DNA of 64,000 nt from JBKPNJ01 sp963695705. GTDB taxonomy: Bacteria; Actinomycetota; Actinomycetes; Propionibacteriales; Nocardioidaceae. Positions 37,750 through 47,020 of this stretch are shown here, one piece after another. Position 1 is the stretch's first letter. Each line of letters begins with the position of its first letter. The position numbers and the translations under genes are program-made. The notes beneath the pieces were generated by a model, which was not told the DNA's origin, made no database searches, and was given only the letters and a program-made list of their open reading frames with translations. Location of the stretch: NCBI GenBank assembly GCA_963695705.1, contig CAVOHB010000010.1, forward strand, positions 62,001 through 126,000, given 5' to 3'.

Positions 37750-37865
37750 TCTCGATTTCGTTGCGGAGACTCGCACCGTCGTCCTAGTCTGCAGATGGCC
37801 GCTTCGGCCCGACTGCCCCAGCCCCTGGCGTCGCTCGACGCACGACGTGGACAACGGGGGAGCAG

Positions 37866-38270
37866 ATGCATGAAAGCAGCGACGGCGCCGGTGAGCTGAC
37901 GGTGGCGGTGTGTCTGGATCCGGTGGGGTCCGTGGAGATCGCCGGTCACCTGTCCGAGTTGGACGGCGGTCTGCTGCACGCGGCAATTGCCGCGGCTGTG
38001 GTATCGGCGCAGCTGAGCGAAGGCGACGAACTCGTGCTGGAGGTGAGCAACCTCACCTCGGTCAGCCCGCTCGCCGAGTCAGTGCTCCGCGGTGAGAAAC
38101 GCTATCTCGACGATCGCGGCATCCGTCTGGCCATCGCAACGTCCCCGGGAGCCGACCGCCCCACCGCCGCCCCAACCGCACCGACCGACGCCGGGTCGGC
38201 CTCGCAGGTGCTGCGGCAGCGGGACGCCTGGCGCTCCCCTCCCCTGCGGCTGGTGACCGGCGCAGACTAG
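37866..38270 (+). CDS. STAS-like (anti-sigma-antagonist-type) protein
   Basis: The 134-aa protein has a beta-alpha pattern resembling STAS domains (VAVCLDPVGSVEIAGHLSEL, DELVLEVSNLTSVSPLAESV, GIRLAIATSPG) and a disordered C-terminus. The usual phosphorylatable Ser-Ser is present only as TSVSP. It might act in a partner-switch, as neighbouring GAF-ANTAR genes suggest, but no anti-sigma kinase is adjacent. SD GGGGGAG is just upstream. A terminator follows. Confidence 0.55.
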   Translation: MHESSDGAGELTVAVCLDPVGSVEIAGHLSELDGGLLHAAIAAAVVSAQLSEGDELVLEVSNLTSVSPLAESVLRGEKRYLDDRGIRLAIATSPGADRPTAAPTAPTDAGSASQVLRQRDAWRSPPLRLVTGAD

Positions 38271-38295
38271 CGGCGCGGTAGCCACAGAGCAGCCA

Positions 38296-38320
38296 CCGCC
38301 GTCTCGTGACGAGACGGCGG
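38296..38320. terminator. perfect hairpin between convergent genes
   Basis: CCGCCGTCTCG and CGAGACGGCGG form an 11-bp stem with a 3-base TGA loop, just after the STAS-like gene and before the end of the secreted-protein gene. Confidence 0.75.
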
Positions 38321-38386
38321 CAGCCTGCCCTGCCTACGGCGTGGCCGGGTTGCTTTCCTGCTGCGCGCCGACCGTCCGATGGAGCC

Positions 38387-38980
38387 TCAGGGCAGCTTGT
38401 GGACCCCCGAGTTCATCATCTGCACGCCCGCCGACGCGTCGCCGTCGAACTGGGTGACCGGGCTGCCGGCGCCGAGGCAGCCGTTGTCATCCTTGGGGTC
38501 GGCGAACCAGAAGCCCACCGAGTTCAGCTCCTTGCGGACCTGGGTCTCGTTGTTGAACGCGAAGGCCTCCTCCACGATCAGGGAGAACTGGTTGCGCGCA
38601 TGCCCGTATCGGTTGGTGGTGATGTCGCCGATGTACTCCACGGCGCCGAACGGAGTTGCCGCCTTCTGGATCAGGAACACGGTGTAGGCGGTCCTGCGCT
38701 TGAGCCCGGACGCCTTGATCCAGAACGTGTCCTTGCCGATCGCATCCGTGGTCAGGGAGACCCTGACCCGGGAGCGAGCATTGGGGAAGCACGCGGCCAG
38801 CTCGGGCGATGACGGCCTGAGCCTGAGGGAGATCGTTTTCGCCGCGGCGGCAGCGGATGACGCCGTCGGGTGGTGTGCCGCGGCGGATGGTCCGCTGGCG
38901 GCGTTGCTCACGGTTGCTCCGGTCATCACCGCTGCCGCGGTGACCCCGGCCATGACCAGTGCAGTGGTCTGTCGTCTCAT
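38387..38980 (-). CDS. secreted protein of unknown function
   Basis: The 197-aa product has a clear signal peptide (MRRQTTALVMAGVTAAAVMT, cleavage near NAASG). An Ala/His/Ser-rich linker precedes a beta-rich domain with two Cys (AACFPNARSRV and DNGCLGAGSP) that could form a disulfide. Motifs include RRTAYTVFLIQKAATPFGAVE and DITTNRYGHARNQFSL. The style is that of an extracellular Ig-like or superoxide-dismutase-like sandwich, but I cannot assign a family. Confidence 0.75.
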   Translation of the reverse strand: MRRQTTALVMAGVTAAAVMTGATVSNAASGPSAAAHHPTASSAAAAAKTISLRLRPSSPELAACFPNARSRVRVSLTTDAIGKDTFWIKASGLKRRTAYTVFLIQKAATPFGAVEYIGDITTNRYGHARNQFSLIVEEAFAFNNETQVRKELNSVGFWFADPKDDNGCLGAGSPVTQFDGDASAGVQMMNSGVHKLP

Positions 38981-39102
38981 GGTGGGCGGCTCCTTGTCCC
39001 ATCCCGCTGGCCCTGCTGCCTGCGGCTACCGCCATCGTGGTCGGTCACCCCGCCACCGGCATCGGGGAAATCCCCGACAAACCAGGAGCGGCTCGGGGCG
39101 GC

Positions 39103-42015
39103 TCAGCCTTCGGGGCGCTGACGCACGGCGAGACCGGCTACCGCGGCGCGGGAGCCGACACCGAGCTTGGTGAAGATGTGCGCGAGGTGGCTCTCGACGG
39201 TCTTCTCGCTGAGCACGAGCTCGGCGGCGATCTGCCGGTTCGTGCGACCCACTGCCACCAGCGCGGCGACCTCCCGCTCGCGCCGGGAGAGGACCGCCAG
39301 CGGCCCGAGGTCCCCCGAACCATCCGTCCCTGATCCGCCGGGACTGACCGCCACCCGGCGACCGAGCCGGCGCAGCGCTGAACGCGCCTGTGCCCGCAGC
39401 TGTTCCGCACCACAGATCCCGAACTCCGACTCCGCGGTGCCGACCGTCTCCAGCGCCGCAGTCCGGTCGCCAATCGAGGTCAGCGCCTGGCCACACACGA
39501 ATATGGCTCGGGCCCGATCGATGCGATAGCCGGCCCTCCCGAAGTGCTCAACGGCCACCCGGGCCCGGTCGAGGGCATCGGCGGGCGAGCGCCCGGCAAG
39601 GAGTATGTCTGCCTCAGCGAGGGCGGCGAACCCCTGCGGCGCCTGGAGCGGGAGTGCGGCGGCGGTCACCGCCGCTCGGGCGCTGAGGTCGCGGGCCAGG
39701 GCCGGATTACCTTCCTGGATGGCCGCCCGCACGGTCACCTCCCACCAGTCACAGCGTGAGGTCGGGTCGAAGTTCGGCAGGTCCGGTCCGCCGCCGGCGG
39801 CCAGGATCGCGTCGGCGCCGCCGGTCGCCCGCCCGGTGGCGACCCGGGCCTGAGCGAGCACCGCTGCCGCCACGGCCGCGAACCAGTCCCGGCGGCCGGC
39901 GGCGGACTCGAGTGCGAGGACACCGAGCCGCTCGGCCCGTCGCAGGTCACCCAGCCAGGTCGCCGCCCGGCACTGCATGGCCCCGACCATCGTCGCCAGC
40001 TCGCTGCTTCCGGTCAGCGCGGCAACCTCTGCCGCCTCGTCGTAGGCCTCCGCTGCGGCGACCAGCTGACCCATCGTCTTGAGCACGCTGCCGTACCCGA
40101 TCAGCAGGTGGGAGAGCAGGTGCTGATGCGCTCCCCGACGGGCGATGGCCAGGCAGCGGGACAGGTGGCGTTCGGCATCGGCGGCCCTCTCCAGGAACAT
40201 CTCCGCCCATCCGAGCCAGACGCCGGCCTCCAGCCGCCGGGCGAGTTCCGCGTCGGTCAGCCCGTCCACGGTGAGCGCTGCCTGTCGGCGCTGCTGCACT
40301 GCCGACGTCAGGTCTCCGCTGGCGCTGCTGCTCAGCGCGATGACGGCCGCCGCCGTCGCCGTGAGCAGCTGGTCCCCTGGAGGCACGGCGATCTGGGCAC
40401 GCTCAGCCGCCTCGCGCGCGAGCTCGAACGAGCCGCTCATCAGCCGCGTGGTGGCAAGCTCCAGGTACAGCGAAGCCGTCGTACCCGGCAGCCGATCATG
40501 GGTCTCGGCCAGCTCGCGGAGCAGCAGCGCGGCGGACTCGTCGTGACGCCCGAGCAACTGCTCGACATGGGCGGCAAGGCCCGCCGCGGACAGCCGCTTC
40601 GGGTCGTCAGCGGGAAGGTCGGCGAGGACAGCGTGCACGATCGTGCGGGCCTCACCCAGCCGGCCGACGGCAAGAAGGGTTCGAGCCCGGGCCAGCTGCA
40701 CCGACCGGGGGTCGCCGCGTCCTCCGTCGGGAACGACCGCCAACGCAGCTGCGTACCACTGCTCCGCGGTCGCCGGCGCGTGGCCGGACAGCTCGTCGGC
40801 CGCCCCCAGGAGCAGCCGCGCGGCCGCGCGGTCGCCGGTCTGCGCGGACACATAGACGTGCCGTGCGCGTTCCGGTGTCGGCGCGCCGCGTACCGCCAGG
40901 CTCCGCGCAGCCAGCCGGTGGGCGTCGAGCCGGGCGGCGGCGGTCTGCGCGTCGTACGCGACGCGCCGCAGCAACGGGTGGCGGAACCGCCAACTCGCGC
41001 CCGGTCCCTCGTGAGCACACAGTCCGCGCGAGCGCAGCTCGTCGAGCGCCGACAGCACGTCCGTCGGCTCGATGCCGGAGACATCGGCGACCAGCGCGGG
41101 GTCGAACGGTTCGCCGATGACAGCGGCCACGTCGACAACCCGCCTGACCGTCGCCGAGAGCGCGTCGAGCTCGGCGACGAGCACGGCGTGGACCGCCGGC
41201 GGCAGGGAACCGGTGGGCTGGGCGCCGGGATGCAGCCCGGTGGACGACCGCTGTAGCGACTGCAGATAGAAGGGATTGCCGCCGCAGGCTTCGAAGAGCG
41301 CCCGCCGACGCGCCGGACCGGCGTCCGGCAACAGCGCCACGAGGTCGTCCTCGGTGAGGTCGCCCAGCTCGAGCCGGTACAGGACGCCCGGAGCCGCACC
41401 CTGGAGCCGACCTGGCCGCACGCTCTGGAGCGGGTTGAGCCCCGGCATCGGCCGGTAGCACAGCAGCACCATCACCGCGGCATGCGGCGGTCGGCGCGAC
41501 AGATCGGCCAGAACGTCGATCGAACCCTCGTCGGCCCAGTGCATGTCGTCCACCGCGAGGAGTACCGGGCGATGCGCAGCCAGGTTCGTGAGCAGGCGCC
41601 GGAGCAGGTCGCGGATCCGGCGCGCCCCGGGATCCTCACCGGGCATCGACTGCTGATCAGCGTTGCGGAGCCGCGGCGTGAGGTCCTCGTAGCTGACGCC
41701 GGTGAGCCGCACGACCTGGCCGGGAGACAGGTCGGAGAGGAACGTCTCGAGCGAGTCAGCCAGTGCCGCGAACAGCCGACCCGAGGTCCGCTCGTCGGCC
41801 CTGCCGTTGAGCACGACCATGCCGGCTCGCTGGGCGCGCTCGCAGGTGTCCGCCATCAGGTGGGTCTTACCCAGGCCGGTGTCGCCCACCAGATGGACCA
41901 CCGCCGGCCGCCCGCGGCGCACCGACTGCAGGGCTTTGCCGAGCACGGCCTGCTCGTGAGATCGGCCGATCAGCGCGGGTCGGTCCCCTGGGTCCTCGCG
42001 TCCGCTCACGATCAT
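39103..42015 (-). CDS. large AAA/LuxR-family transcriptional regulator (LAL type)
   Basis: The 970-aa protein has an N-terminal AAA/STAND ATPase with Walker A GDTGLGKTHLM (44-54) and Walker B PVLLAVDDMHWADEGSIDVL. A long helical TPR-like middle and a C-terminal LuxR helix-turn-helix (LSRREREVAALVAVGRTNRQ, LSEKTVESHLAHIFTKLGVG) follow. LAL regulators activate catabolic or secondary-metabolism genes after ligand binding. The target is not evident. Downstream lies the secreted-protein gene on the same strand, which could be a target or co-transcribed. Confidence 0.92.
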   Translation of the reverse strand: MIVSGREDPGDRPALIGRSHEQAVLGKALQSVRRGRPAVVHLVGDTGLGKTHLMADTCERAQRAGMVVLNGRADERTSGRLFAALADSLETFLSDLSPGQVVRLTGVSYEDLTPRLRNADQQSMPGEDPGARRIRDLLRRLLTNLAAHRPVLLAVDDMHWADEGSIDVLADLSRRPPHAAVMVLLCYRPMPGLNPLQSVRPGRLQGAAPGVLYRLELGDLTEDDLVALLPDAGPARRRALFEACGGNPFYLQSLQRSSTGLHPGAQPTGSLPPAVHAVLVAELDALSATVRRVVDVAAVIGEPFDPALVADVSGIEPTDVLSALDELRSRGLCAHEGPGASWRFRHPLLRRVAYDAQTAAARLDAHRLAARSLAVRGAPTPERARHVYVSAQTGDRAAARLLLGAADELSGHAPATAEQWYAAALAVVPDGGRGDPRSVQLARARTLLAVGRLGEARTIVHAVLADLPADDPKRLSAAGLAAHVEQLLGRHDESAALLLRELAETHDRLPGTTASLYLELATTRLMSGSFELAREAAERAQIAVPPGDQLLTATAAAVIALSSSASGDLTSAVQQRRQAALTVDGLTDAELARRLEAGVWLGWAEMFLERAADAERHLSRCLAIARRGAHQHLLSHLLIGYGSVLKTMGQLVAAAEAYDEAAEVAALTGSSELATMVGAMQCRAATWLGDLRRAERLGVLALESAAGRRDWFAAVAAAVLAQARVATGRATGGADAILAAGGGPDLPNFDPTSRCDWWEVTVRAAIQEGNPALARDLSARAAVTAAALPLQAPQGFAALAEADILLAGRSPADALDRARVAVEHFGRAGYRIDRARAIFVCGQALTSIGDRTAALETVGTAESEFGICGAEQLRAQARSALRRLGRRVAVSPGGSGTDGSGDLGPLAVLSRREREVAALVAVGRTNRQIAAELVLSEKTVESHLAHIFTKLGVGSRAAVAGLAVRQRPEG

Positions 42016-42113
42016 CGGTCTCTCAACTCGATGGGCAGCACGCCCGGTCGTACCCCGTCCACTGTCCCGCAGCCCGGGAGTTTGCGCAGGGACGCCAGGG
42101 GTACCCTGCCCGC

Positions 42114-42599
42114 GTGATCGACTACGACCTGCTCGGTGTCTACCTCAATGACCACCTGGGTGCAGCGACCGGAGGGGTCGAGCTGTTTCGGCGGGCCGCG
42201 TCAGGACAGACCCGGTCCGAGAACCGGAGTGTGCTGCAGCAGCTGCAAGCCGACGTGAGCGAGGACCGGGAGTCCTTGATACAGATCATGCGCGACCTTG
42301 GGCTACCGACTCGTCGTTACAAGGTTGCCGGAGGGTGGGCGCTGGAGAAGCTCGGCCGCCTGAAGCTCAACGGGACCGTGGTGCGACGCTCACCCCTCAG
42401 TGACGTGGTCGAGCTGGAGGGGATGCGGCTGGGCGTCGAGGGCAAGGACGCCATGTGGGTGCTGCTGCAGCGGCTCTGCGCCGAGGAGCCGCGTCTGGAC
42501 CCCACCATGCTGGAGCGCCTGCACAGCCGGGCCGGCGACCAGCTCGAGCGGCTCGAGGAGCTGCGCCTGAAGTCCGCGACAACAGCGTTTACCGCCTGA
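42114..42599 (+). CDS. conserved hypothetical helical protein, 161 aa
   Basis: GTG 42114 is divergent from the LuxR gene. The sequence is all-helical with regular heptads (LLGVYLNDHLGAATGGVELF, NRSVLQQLQADVSEDRESL, DAMWVLLQRLCAEE). The pattern suggests a four-helix bundle of the ferritin-like or DUF892 style, but no metal-ligand set is certain. It is cytoplasmic, and I do not recognise the function. Confidence 0.65.
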   Translation: MIDYDLLGVYLNDHLGAATGGVELFRRAASGQTRSENRSVLQQLQADVSEDRESLIQIMRDLGLPTRRYKVAGGWALEKLGRLKLNGTVVRRSPLSDVVELEGMRLGVEGKDAMWVLLQRLCAEEPRLDPTMLERLHSRAGDQLERLEELRLKSATTAFTA

Positions 42600-42626
42600 G
42601 TGTCCGGGCCGGCCGCCGAGAACCCG

Positions 42627-44207
42627 TCAGCCCGCCGACGACACCGCGCACGTACGGTGCCGGTCGCCCGGGTCGACCGCGCTGCCGACGCGGTAGGTCC
42701 CGGCCCCGGTGGCAACGACTTCAGTCCAGCTCCCGTGCCGGCGTAGGCACCCACCGCTCCCGGTCAGCGTCAGCCACTGAGACCAGCGAACTCGCAGCAG
42801 GACCGGACCCGGCGCGTGGGTCGCGAAGGAGATCGAGACGGCATTCTGCGACAGCAGCCGGGCGTTCGCAACGGTCGCCGTCGGATGCGCCACGGCATAC
42901 ACGACCCAGTGCTCGCCCCGCCATACCTGGCGCAGGTAGGGCAACCCGGACCGGATCAGCGAGAGCTCAGCCACGCCCGCGGCCGCCGGTGCAGCGTCGG
43001 ACACCGCGACGTACTGCACCCCGTTGCGGCGCAGCCAGTGCCGGTACGACGTCGAGTCGATGCTCTCCTCGAAGAACAACGGGTGGTACCCCGCGTCGAG
43101 CTGGGTCATCCAGCCGCGCGCGAGCGGTACGTCGTCGGCTACGTACACCGACTCCCACCGGTGCAGGGTGGGAGGGATCTCCACCCGGCCGGTCAGCGGG
43201 AGACGGTCGAGCTCGGCGGTCAGGGCCGTGAAGTACGCGCGGTCGTTCGTCGGGTCTCCGATCGCGGTGACGTCGCCGGTCTTGAGCGGCGGTACGAGCA
43301 GAACCGTCAACGCGACCAGGGGAACCAGAATGTACGTACGCAGTCTCGAGGTAGCCACCAGGATCGGGGCGGCGAAGAGAGCCGGGAGCCGCAGCGCGTT
43401 GAAGCCGACCTGGGTGTGCACCGTCATGGCCAGGACGATCCCGACGGCGGCCAGCAGCGCCCCTACCCGAACCAGCTGGTACCTGGTGCTCATCGCCACC
43501 AGCCCGCAGACGGCGACGCCCAGCACGACGTCCCAGCCCGGTAGCGGCATGTACCCGCCCTGCCCGACCCAGGCCGACGCACCGAGACCGACGACGGCAC
43601 CCCCGCAGAGCAGCATGCCGTCGAGGAGGTGCCGGCGCAGCAGCAGAGTGGCGCCGACGAGACCGAGGAACAACACCGCGAGCGGGCTAGCCGCCCAGGT
43701 CACGATGGGCCCCACCACCAGCAGTACCCACCGGACCCGGTGCGTGGTGGTGAGCGCGGTCAACGTCAGCAGCGCGGCGGCAACGCCGACCGCGAACGTC
43801 AGACGTCCGACGAGCAGGTTCGCCCCGAGGCACAGGGCCCCTGCGACAGCGCCGGCGATCGGGCGCGGGACCCGGAAGCGGCTCATCAGCAGCCCGAGCA
43901 GCCCCGCCGCGAGGACTGTCGCGGTAGCGCCGACGACTCGCACACCGAGCGCCGCCATCAGTGGCGGCACGATCACGCTGTAGCCCAGCAGGCTGGTCCC
44001 GCCGAACCACTGAAGGTCAACCGGGTTCCAGGGATGTGCACCGGCGAAGTCGGCGTGTGCCACCTGCGCCGACAGGTCGCTCCCGGTGGGTGGCAGCAGC
44101 AGCCAGACGAGCGCCAGCACCGACGCGAGGCCCAGGCCGACCACCGCCGCCTCGTTCTTCCATCCGGTCAGACGACCGAAGGCAGGAACGGCCGCTGTCC
44201 CGCTCAC
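42627..44207 (-). CDS. polytopic membrane protein, arabinofuranosyl/mannosyltransferase-like (GT-C style)
   Basis: The product is 526 aa from GTG 44207, whose GTGA overlaps the PAP2 stop. About ten transmembrane helices fill residues 20-350 (e.g. AAVVGLGLASVLALVWLLL, ILVPLVALTVLLVPPL). A large extracytoplasmic C-terminal domain follows. The topology resembles GT-C glycosyltransferases or 6-TM sugar-lipid processing proteins that use polyprenyl-phosphate sugars. The expected catalytic Asp after the first helix may be in AQVAHADFAGAHPWN. Assignment is by architecture only. It is the last gene of a five-gene operon. Confidence 0.65.
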   Translation of the reverse strand: MSGTAAVPAFGRLTGWKNEAAVVGLGLASVLALVWLLLPPTGSDLSAQVAHADFAGAHPWNPVDLQWFGGTSLLGYSVIVPPLMAALGVRVVGATATVLAAGLLGLLMSRFRVPRPIAGAVAGALCLGANLLVGRLTFAVGVAAALLTLTALTTTHRVRWVLLVVGPIVTWAASPLAVLFLGLVGATLLLRRHLLDGMLLCGGAVVGLGASAWVGQGGYMPLPGWDVVLGVAVCGLVAMSTRYQLVRVGALLAAVGIVLAMTVHTQVGFNALRLPALFAAPILVATSRLRTYILVPLVALTVLLVPPLKTGDVTAIGDPTNDRAYFTALTAELDRLPLTGRVEIPPTLHRWESVYVADDVPLARGWMTQLDAGYHPLFFEESIDSTSYRHWLRRNGVQYVAVSDAAPAAAGVAELSLIRSGLPYLRQVWRGEHWVVYAVAHPTATVANARLLSQNAVSISFATHAPGPVLLRVRWSQWLTLTGSGGCLRRHGSWTEVVATGAGTYRVGSAVDPGDRHRTCAVSSAG

Positions 44208-45007
44208 GCCGCGAGTTCTGGCTCGCGCTGCTGCGCGTCGTCCTCGACGGGTGGGCCTTCGCGCGACCGGACGACCTGCAGCAGGGACGGCCCGACCGCG
44301 GGAACGACGACGGCGACCAGCGCCACCGCGAACCCGGCAACGACATCGAGGACGTAGTGGTTGGCGGTGGCGATGACCACAACCGTCGTGAGCATCGGGT
44401 AGGCCGCCCAGATCACGCGCGGATAGCGCCCGCGGACCACCAGCAGAGCCACCAGAGCCGTCCAGACGGCCCAGGCGATGTGCAGCGACGGCATCGCGGC
44501 GTAAGGATTGGACGCGGCGGAGGCCGACGCGGCACCGGTGACGACGGCGGTGTCGACGAAGCCGCCACCGGGCAGCAGCCGCGGCGGCGCGACCGGGTAG
44601 ACCCAGAACACGGCAAGGCCGATGGCGTTGATGGCCAACAGCGCATTGCGAGCCGGCCGATAGGCGTCGGGACGCAGCCCGTAGCACGCCAGGAGAACCA
44701 GGAGGGTCACGGTGAGGTGGGCCAACTGGTAGTACCAGCTGGCGAGGTCCGCGAGGGAATGGTGCCCGGAGAGCCACGCGTTGAAGGGCAGCTCGATGTC
44801 GATGTGGGCCCAGCGTTCCCATCTCAGCAGGTCCCGCGCATTCGCCAGGGACTCGCGCGGGTGACTCGTGGCCAGGTCACGGATGCGGTCGTACGCGAAC
44901 ACGAGCACGAAGACGATGAGCAGCTCACCGATGAACAGGGGGCGCCGTGGGGTCCGGTCCGCAGCTTCGCCGGAGGCGGCGGTGCGGCGCGAGACAATCT
45001 CAGCCAT
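44204..45007 (-). CDS. PAP2-superfamily membrane phosphatase/phosphotransferase
   Basis: The 267-aa protein has five or six membrane helices. PAP2 motifs II and III are visible as AMPSLHIAWAVW and NHYVLDVVAG. Motif I is less clear (RPARNALLAINAI). Enzymes of this fold remove phosphate from polyprenyl or lipid phosphates, or transfer inositol phosphate. It overlaps the PIG-L gene by 8 bases upstream and the GT-C-like gene by GTGA downstream. Confidence 0.82.
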   Translation of the reverse strand: MAEIVSRRTAASGEAADRTPRRPLFIGELLIVFVLVFAYDRIRDLATSHPRESLANARDLLRWERWAHIDIELPFNAWLSGHHSLADLASWYYQLAHLTVTLLVLLACYGLRPDAYRPARNALLAINAIGLAVFWVYPVAPPRLLPGGGFVDTAVVTGAASASAASNPYAAMPSLHIAWAVWTALVALLVVRGRYPRVIWAAYPMLTTVVVIATANHYVLDVVAGFAVALVAVVVPAVGPSLLQVVRSREGPPVEDDAQQREPELAA

Positions 45008-45842
45008 GGTCGGCTCTGCCCTCGGCGAGCGTGGCGAACATGTCGGTGAGCAGCACCGGTCCCGGTCGCCGGCCTCGCTCGACATACCACTCGCGACCGA
45101 ACGCGAGCCGGAAGACAGGCGAGGGCAGCCGCAGGAAGAACGCGAGTGTCCGGTCGCCGGAGTCTGAAGTCGACTGGCTGGCATGGGCGGCCATCGCCGC
45201 CCGCTTGGCCGCGACGTGGCGCCGGACGTCGATCCGGTGCGTCAACGAGCCGCGGGCTGCATATGACTCGGAAAAGTCCGGCAGATCCAGACCGGGGAGG
45301 AGGCGACGGAACCGCCGCAGGAGTCCGACCGCCCGGACCAGCAGGTCGCGGTCGATGGTCGCCTCGAGGACGACTCTGGTGCCCGCCAGCTCCGCCGCGC
45401 GGACACCGACCCGGTGGACCTGCACGTGGTCGGGGTGCCCGTACCCGCCGGCCGGGTCGTACACGGTGAGGACGTCGGCCCGCTCCTCCTGCAGCAGCAC
45501 GGCCAGACGACGGGCAGCCTCGTCGACGTCGGCGAGCGCGAATGAGGTGCTGCCGCCGGACGTGTTGCCGTCCATGCCCGAGTCGCCGTAGCCGAGGTTC
45601 TCGACCCGGGCAACCCCGATCGACCGGGCCGACTGCTGCAGCTCGACCACCCGCTGGTCGCCCAACCGGTGCCCCGACAGGAACTCGCTCGAGACGAGCC
45701 CGGCCTCGCCCGATGTCGCCACCACGAGGACCACCCGGTGACCCTCGGCCGCAGCCTTGGCGAGCGACCCTGCGGTCAGCAGCGCCTCGTCGTCGGGGTG
45801 CGCATGGAAGGACACCACGGTGTACGTCGGCTGTCGGCTCAT
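45000..45842 (-). CDS. PIG-L family LmbE-like deacetylase
   Basis: The product is 280 aa. The zinc site is in VSFHAHPDDEALLTAG (H-x-x-D-D type) with the third ligand in GGYGHPDHVQVHRVG. Family members deacetylate N-acetylglucosaminyl compounds (e.g. GlcNAc-inositol in mycothiol or GlcNAc-PI). In this operon, next to a GT4 glycosyltransferase, a glycolipid or glycan substrate is the best guess. ATGA overlap with the upstream glycosyltransferase gene. Confidence 0.88.
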   Translation of the reverse strand: MSRQPTYTVVSFHAHPDDEALLTAGSLAKAAAEGHRVVLVVATSGEAGLVSSEFLSGHRLGDQRVVELQQSARSIGVARVENLGYGDSGMDGNTSGGSTSFALADVDEAARRLAVLLQEERADVLTVYDPAGGYGHPDHVQVHRVGVRAAELAGTRVVLEATIDRDLLVRAVGLLRRFRRLLPGLDLPDFSESYAARGSLTHRIDVRRHVAAKRAAMAAHASQSTSDSGDRTLAFFLRLPSPVFRLAFGREWYVERGRRPGPVLLTDMFATLAEGRADHG

Positions 45843-47020
45843 GCGCTGACTTCCATGGGTCGCTCCGCGGTGAACCGCTGCAACGACTCCGGCGTCGAAC
45901 CGGGGACGGCGATGAGGTCCGCGGCGGTGTCGTACAGGCAGTCCGCGAGCCGCAGGGTCGTCGCCCAGTTCAGTACGGGCGCGACCTTGAGGTTGTGCCG
46001 GAACATGGCCGACCGAAGGTCCGCCGAGCCGATCAGCGTCGAGAGCGCGTGCACGATCCCCGCGTCGGTCTCGGCCAGCAGACCTTCTCGTCCGTGCGCG
46101 ATGAATTCGCCAACGCCGCCCCGTCCGTTGGCCACAACGGGCAGTCCGGCGCAGCGGGCTTCGAGAGCGGCGATGCCGAAGGACTCGAGCTCCGCCGGTG
46201 CGACGTAGAGGTCCGACCAGGAGAAGGTCTCCCGGATCTGTTCCCGTTCGAGCCGGCCGGGAAGGCTCACCCAGCCGTCCATCCGGTGTCGCCGCAGATA
46301 GCGCTCGAGGTTCGCGCGCTCCGGGCCGTCCCCGATGATCACGGCCTGGATGTCGATGCCGTCGGCTACCTGGTCACGTACACGGCGCAGCATCCGCAGC
46401 AGGTGCAGCGGCCGCTTGCGTGGCGCCAGGCGCATGACGCTGGTCACGACGACCCGACGCGGGTCACGCGGCACGGGCTGCACGGACCAGGAGGCCGGCT
46501 CGATGCCGTTGGGGAGTACCGACACCGGCACGTTCGGACCGAGCATCCGACGGATTGGCGTGGCCGCCTTCTCACTCACAGCCGACCACGCCAGTGGCCA
46601 GGAGCGCAGCCGCATCCAGCTGTCGGCGAGCCGGGGTAGCGGTCCCAAGCCAGTCCACAACGAATGGATCGTGACCACCGTCGGCAGCCCGTTCCGGGTC
46701 GCCGCCCACGCGGCACCTGTCGCCAGCGGGGACATGATCGAGCAGTGCACGTGAACGGCGTCGTAGCTGTCCGCCCGCAGCACGTGACGTGCGCTCCACC
46801 CGGCTGCCATGGCCCGCGACGCGGGGTTGGAGATCTGCGCCTTGAGCCGCCGAACGCCCGCCGCGTCCGTCGGCCCGCGCTCGGGCATGGAGGGCGGCGT
46901 TGCCGTGATGACCACGACCTGGTGCCCCGCGCTGCGCTGGCGGACAGCCAGGTCGTGCACCTGCATCTCGATACCGCCGAGACGGGGCAGGTAGCAGTCG
47001 GTCACGTGCGCGATCCGCAT
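45839..47020 (-). CDS. GT4-family glycosyltransferase
   Basis: The 393-aa GT-B fold protein starts MRIAHVTDCYLPRLGGIEMQ, a typical donor-loop start. The C-terminal E-x7-E motif is ESFGIAALEARCAGLPVVAN. Closest in style are GDP-mannose-type PimB/PimC-like enzymes. It acts on the inner leaflet or in the cytoplasm. Its start overlaps the stop of the upstream flippase-like gene by one base. Confidence 0.88.
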   Translation of the reverse strand: MRIAHVTDCYLPRLGGIEMQVHDLAVRQRSAGHQVVVITATPPSMPERGPTDAAGVRRLKAQISNPASRAMAAGWSARHVLRADSYDAVHVHCSIMSPLATGAAWAATRNGLPTVVTIHSLWTGLGPLPRLADSWMRLRSWPLAWSAVSEKAATPIRRMLGPNVPVSVLPNGIEPASWSVQPVPRDPRRVVVTSVMRLAPRKRPLHLLRMLRRVRDQVADGIDIQAVIIGDGPERANLERYLRRHRMDGWVSLPGRLEREQIRETFSWSDLYVAPAELESFGIAALEARCAGLPVVANGRGGVGEFIAHGREGLLAETDAGIVHALSTLIGSADLRSAMFRHNLKVAPVLNWATTLRLADCLYDTAADLIAVPGSTPESLQRFTAERPMEVSA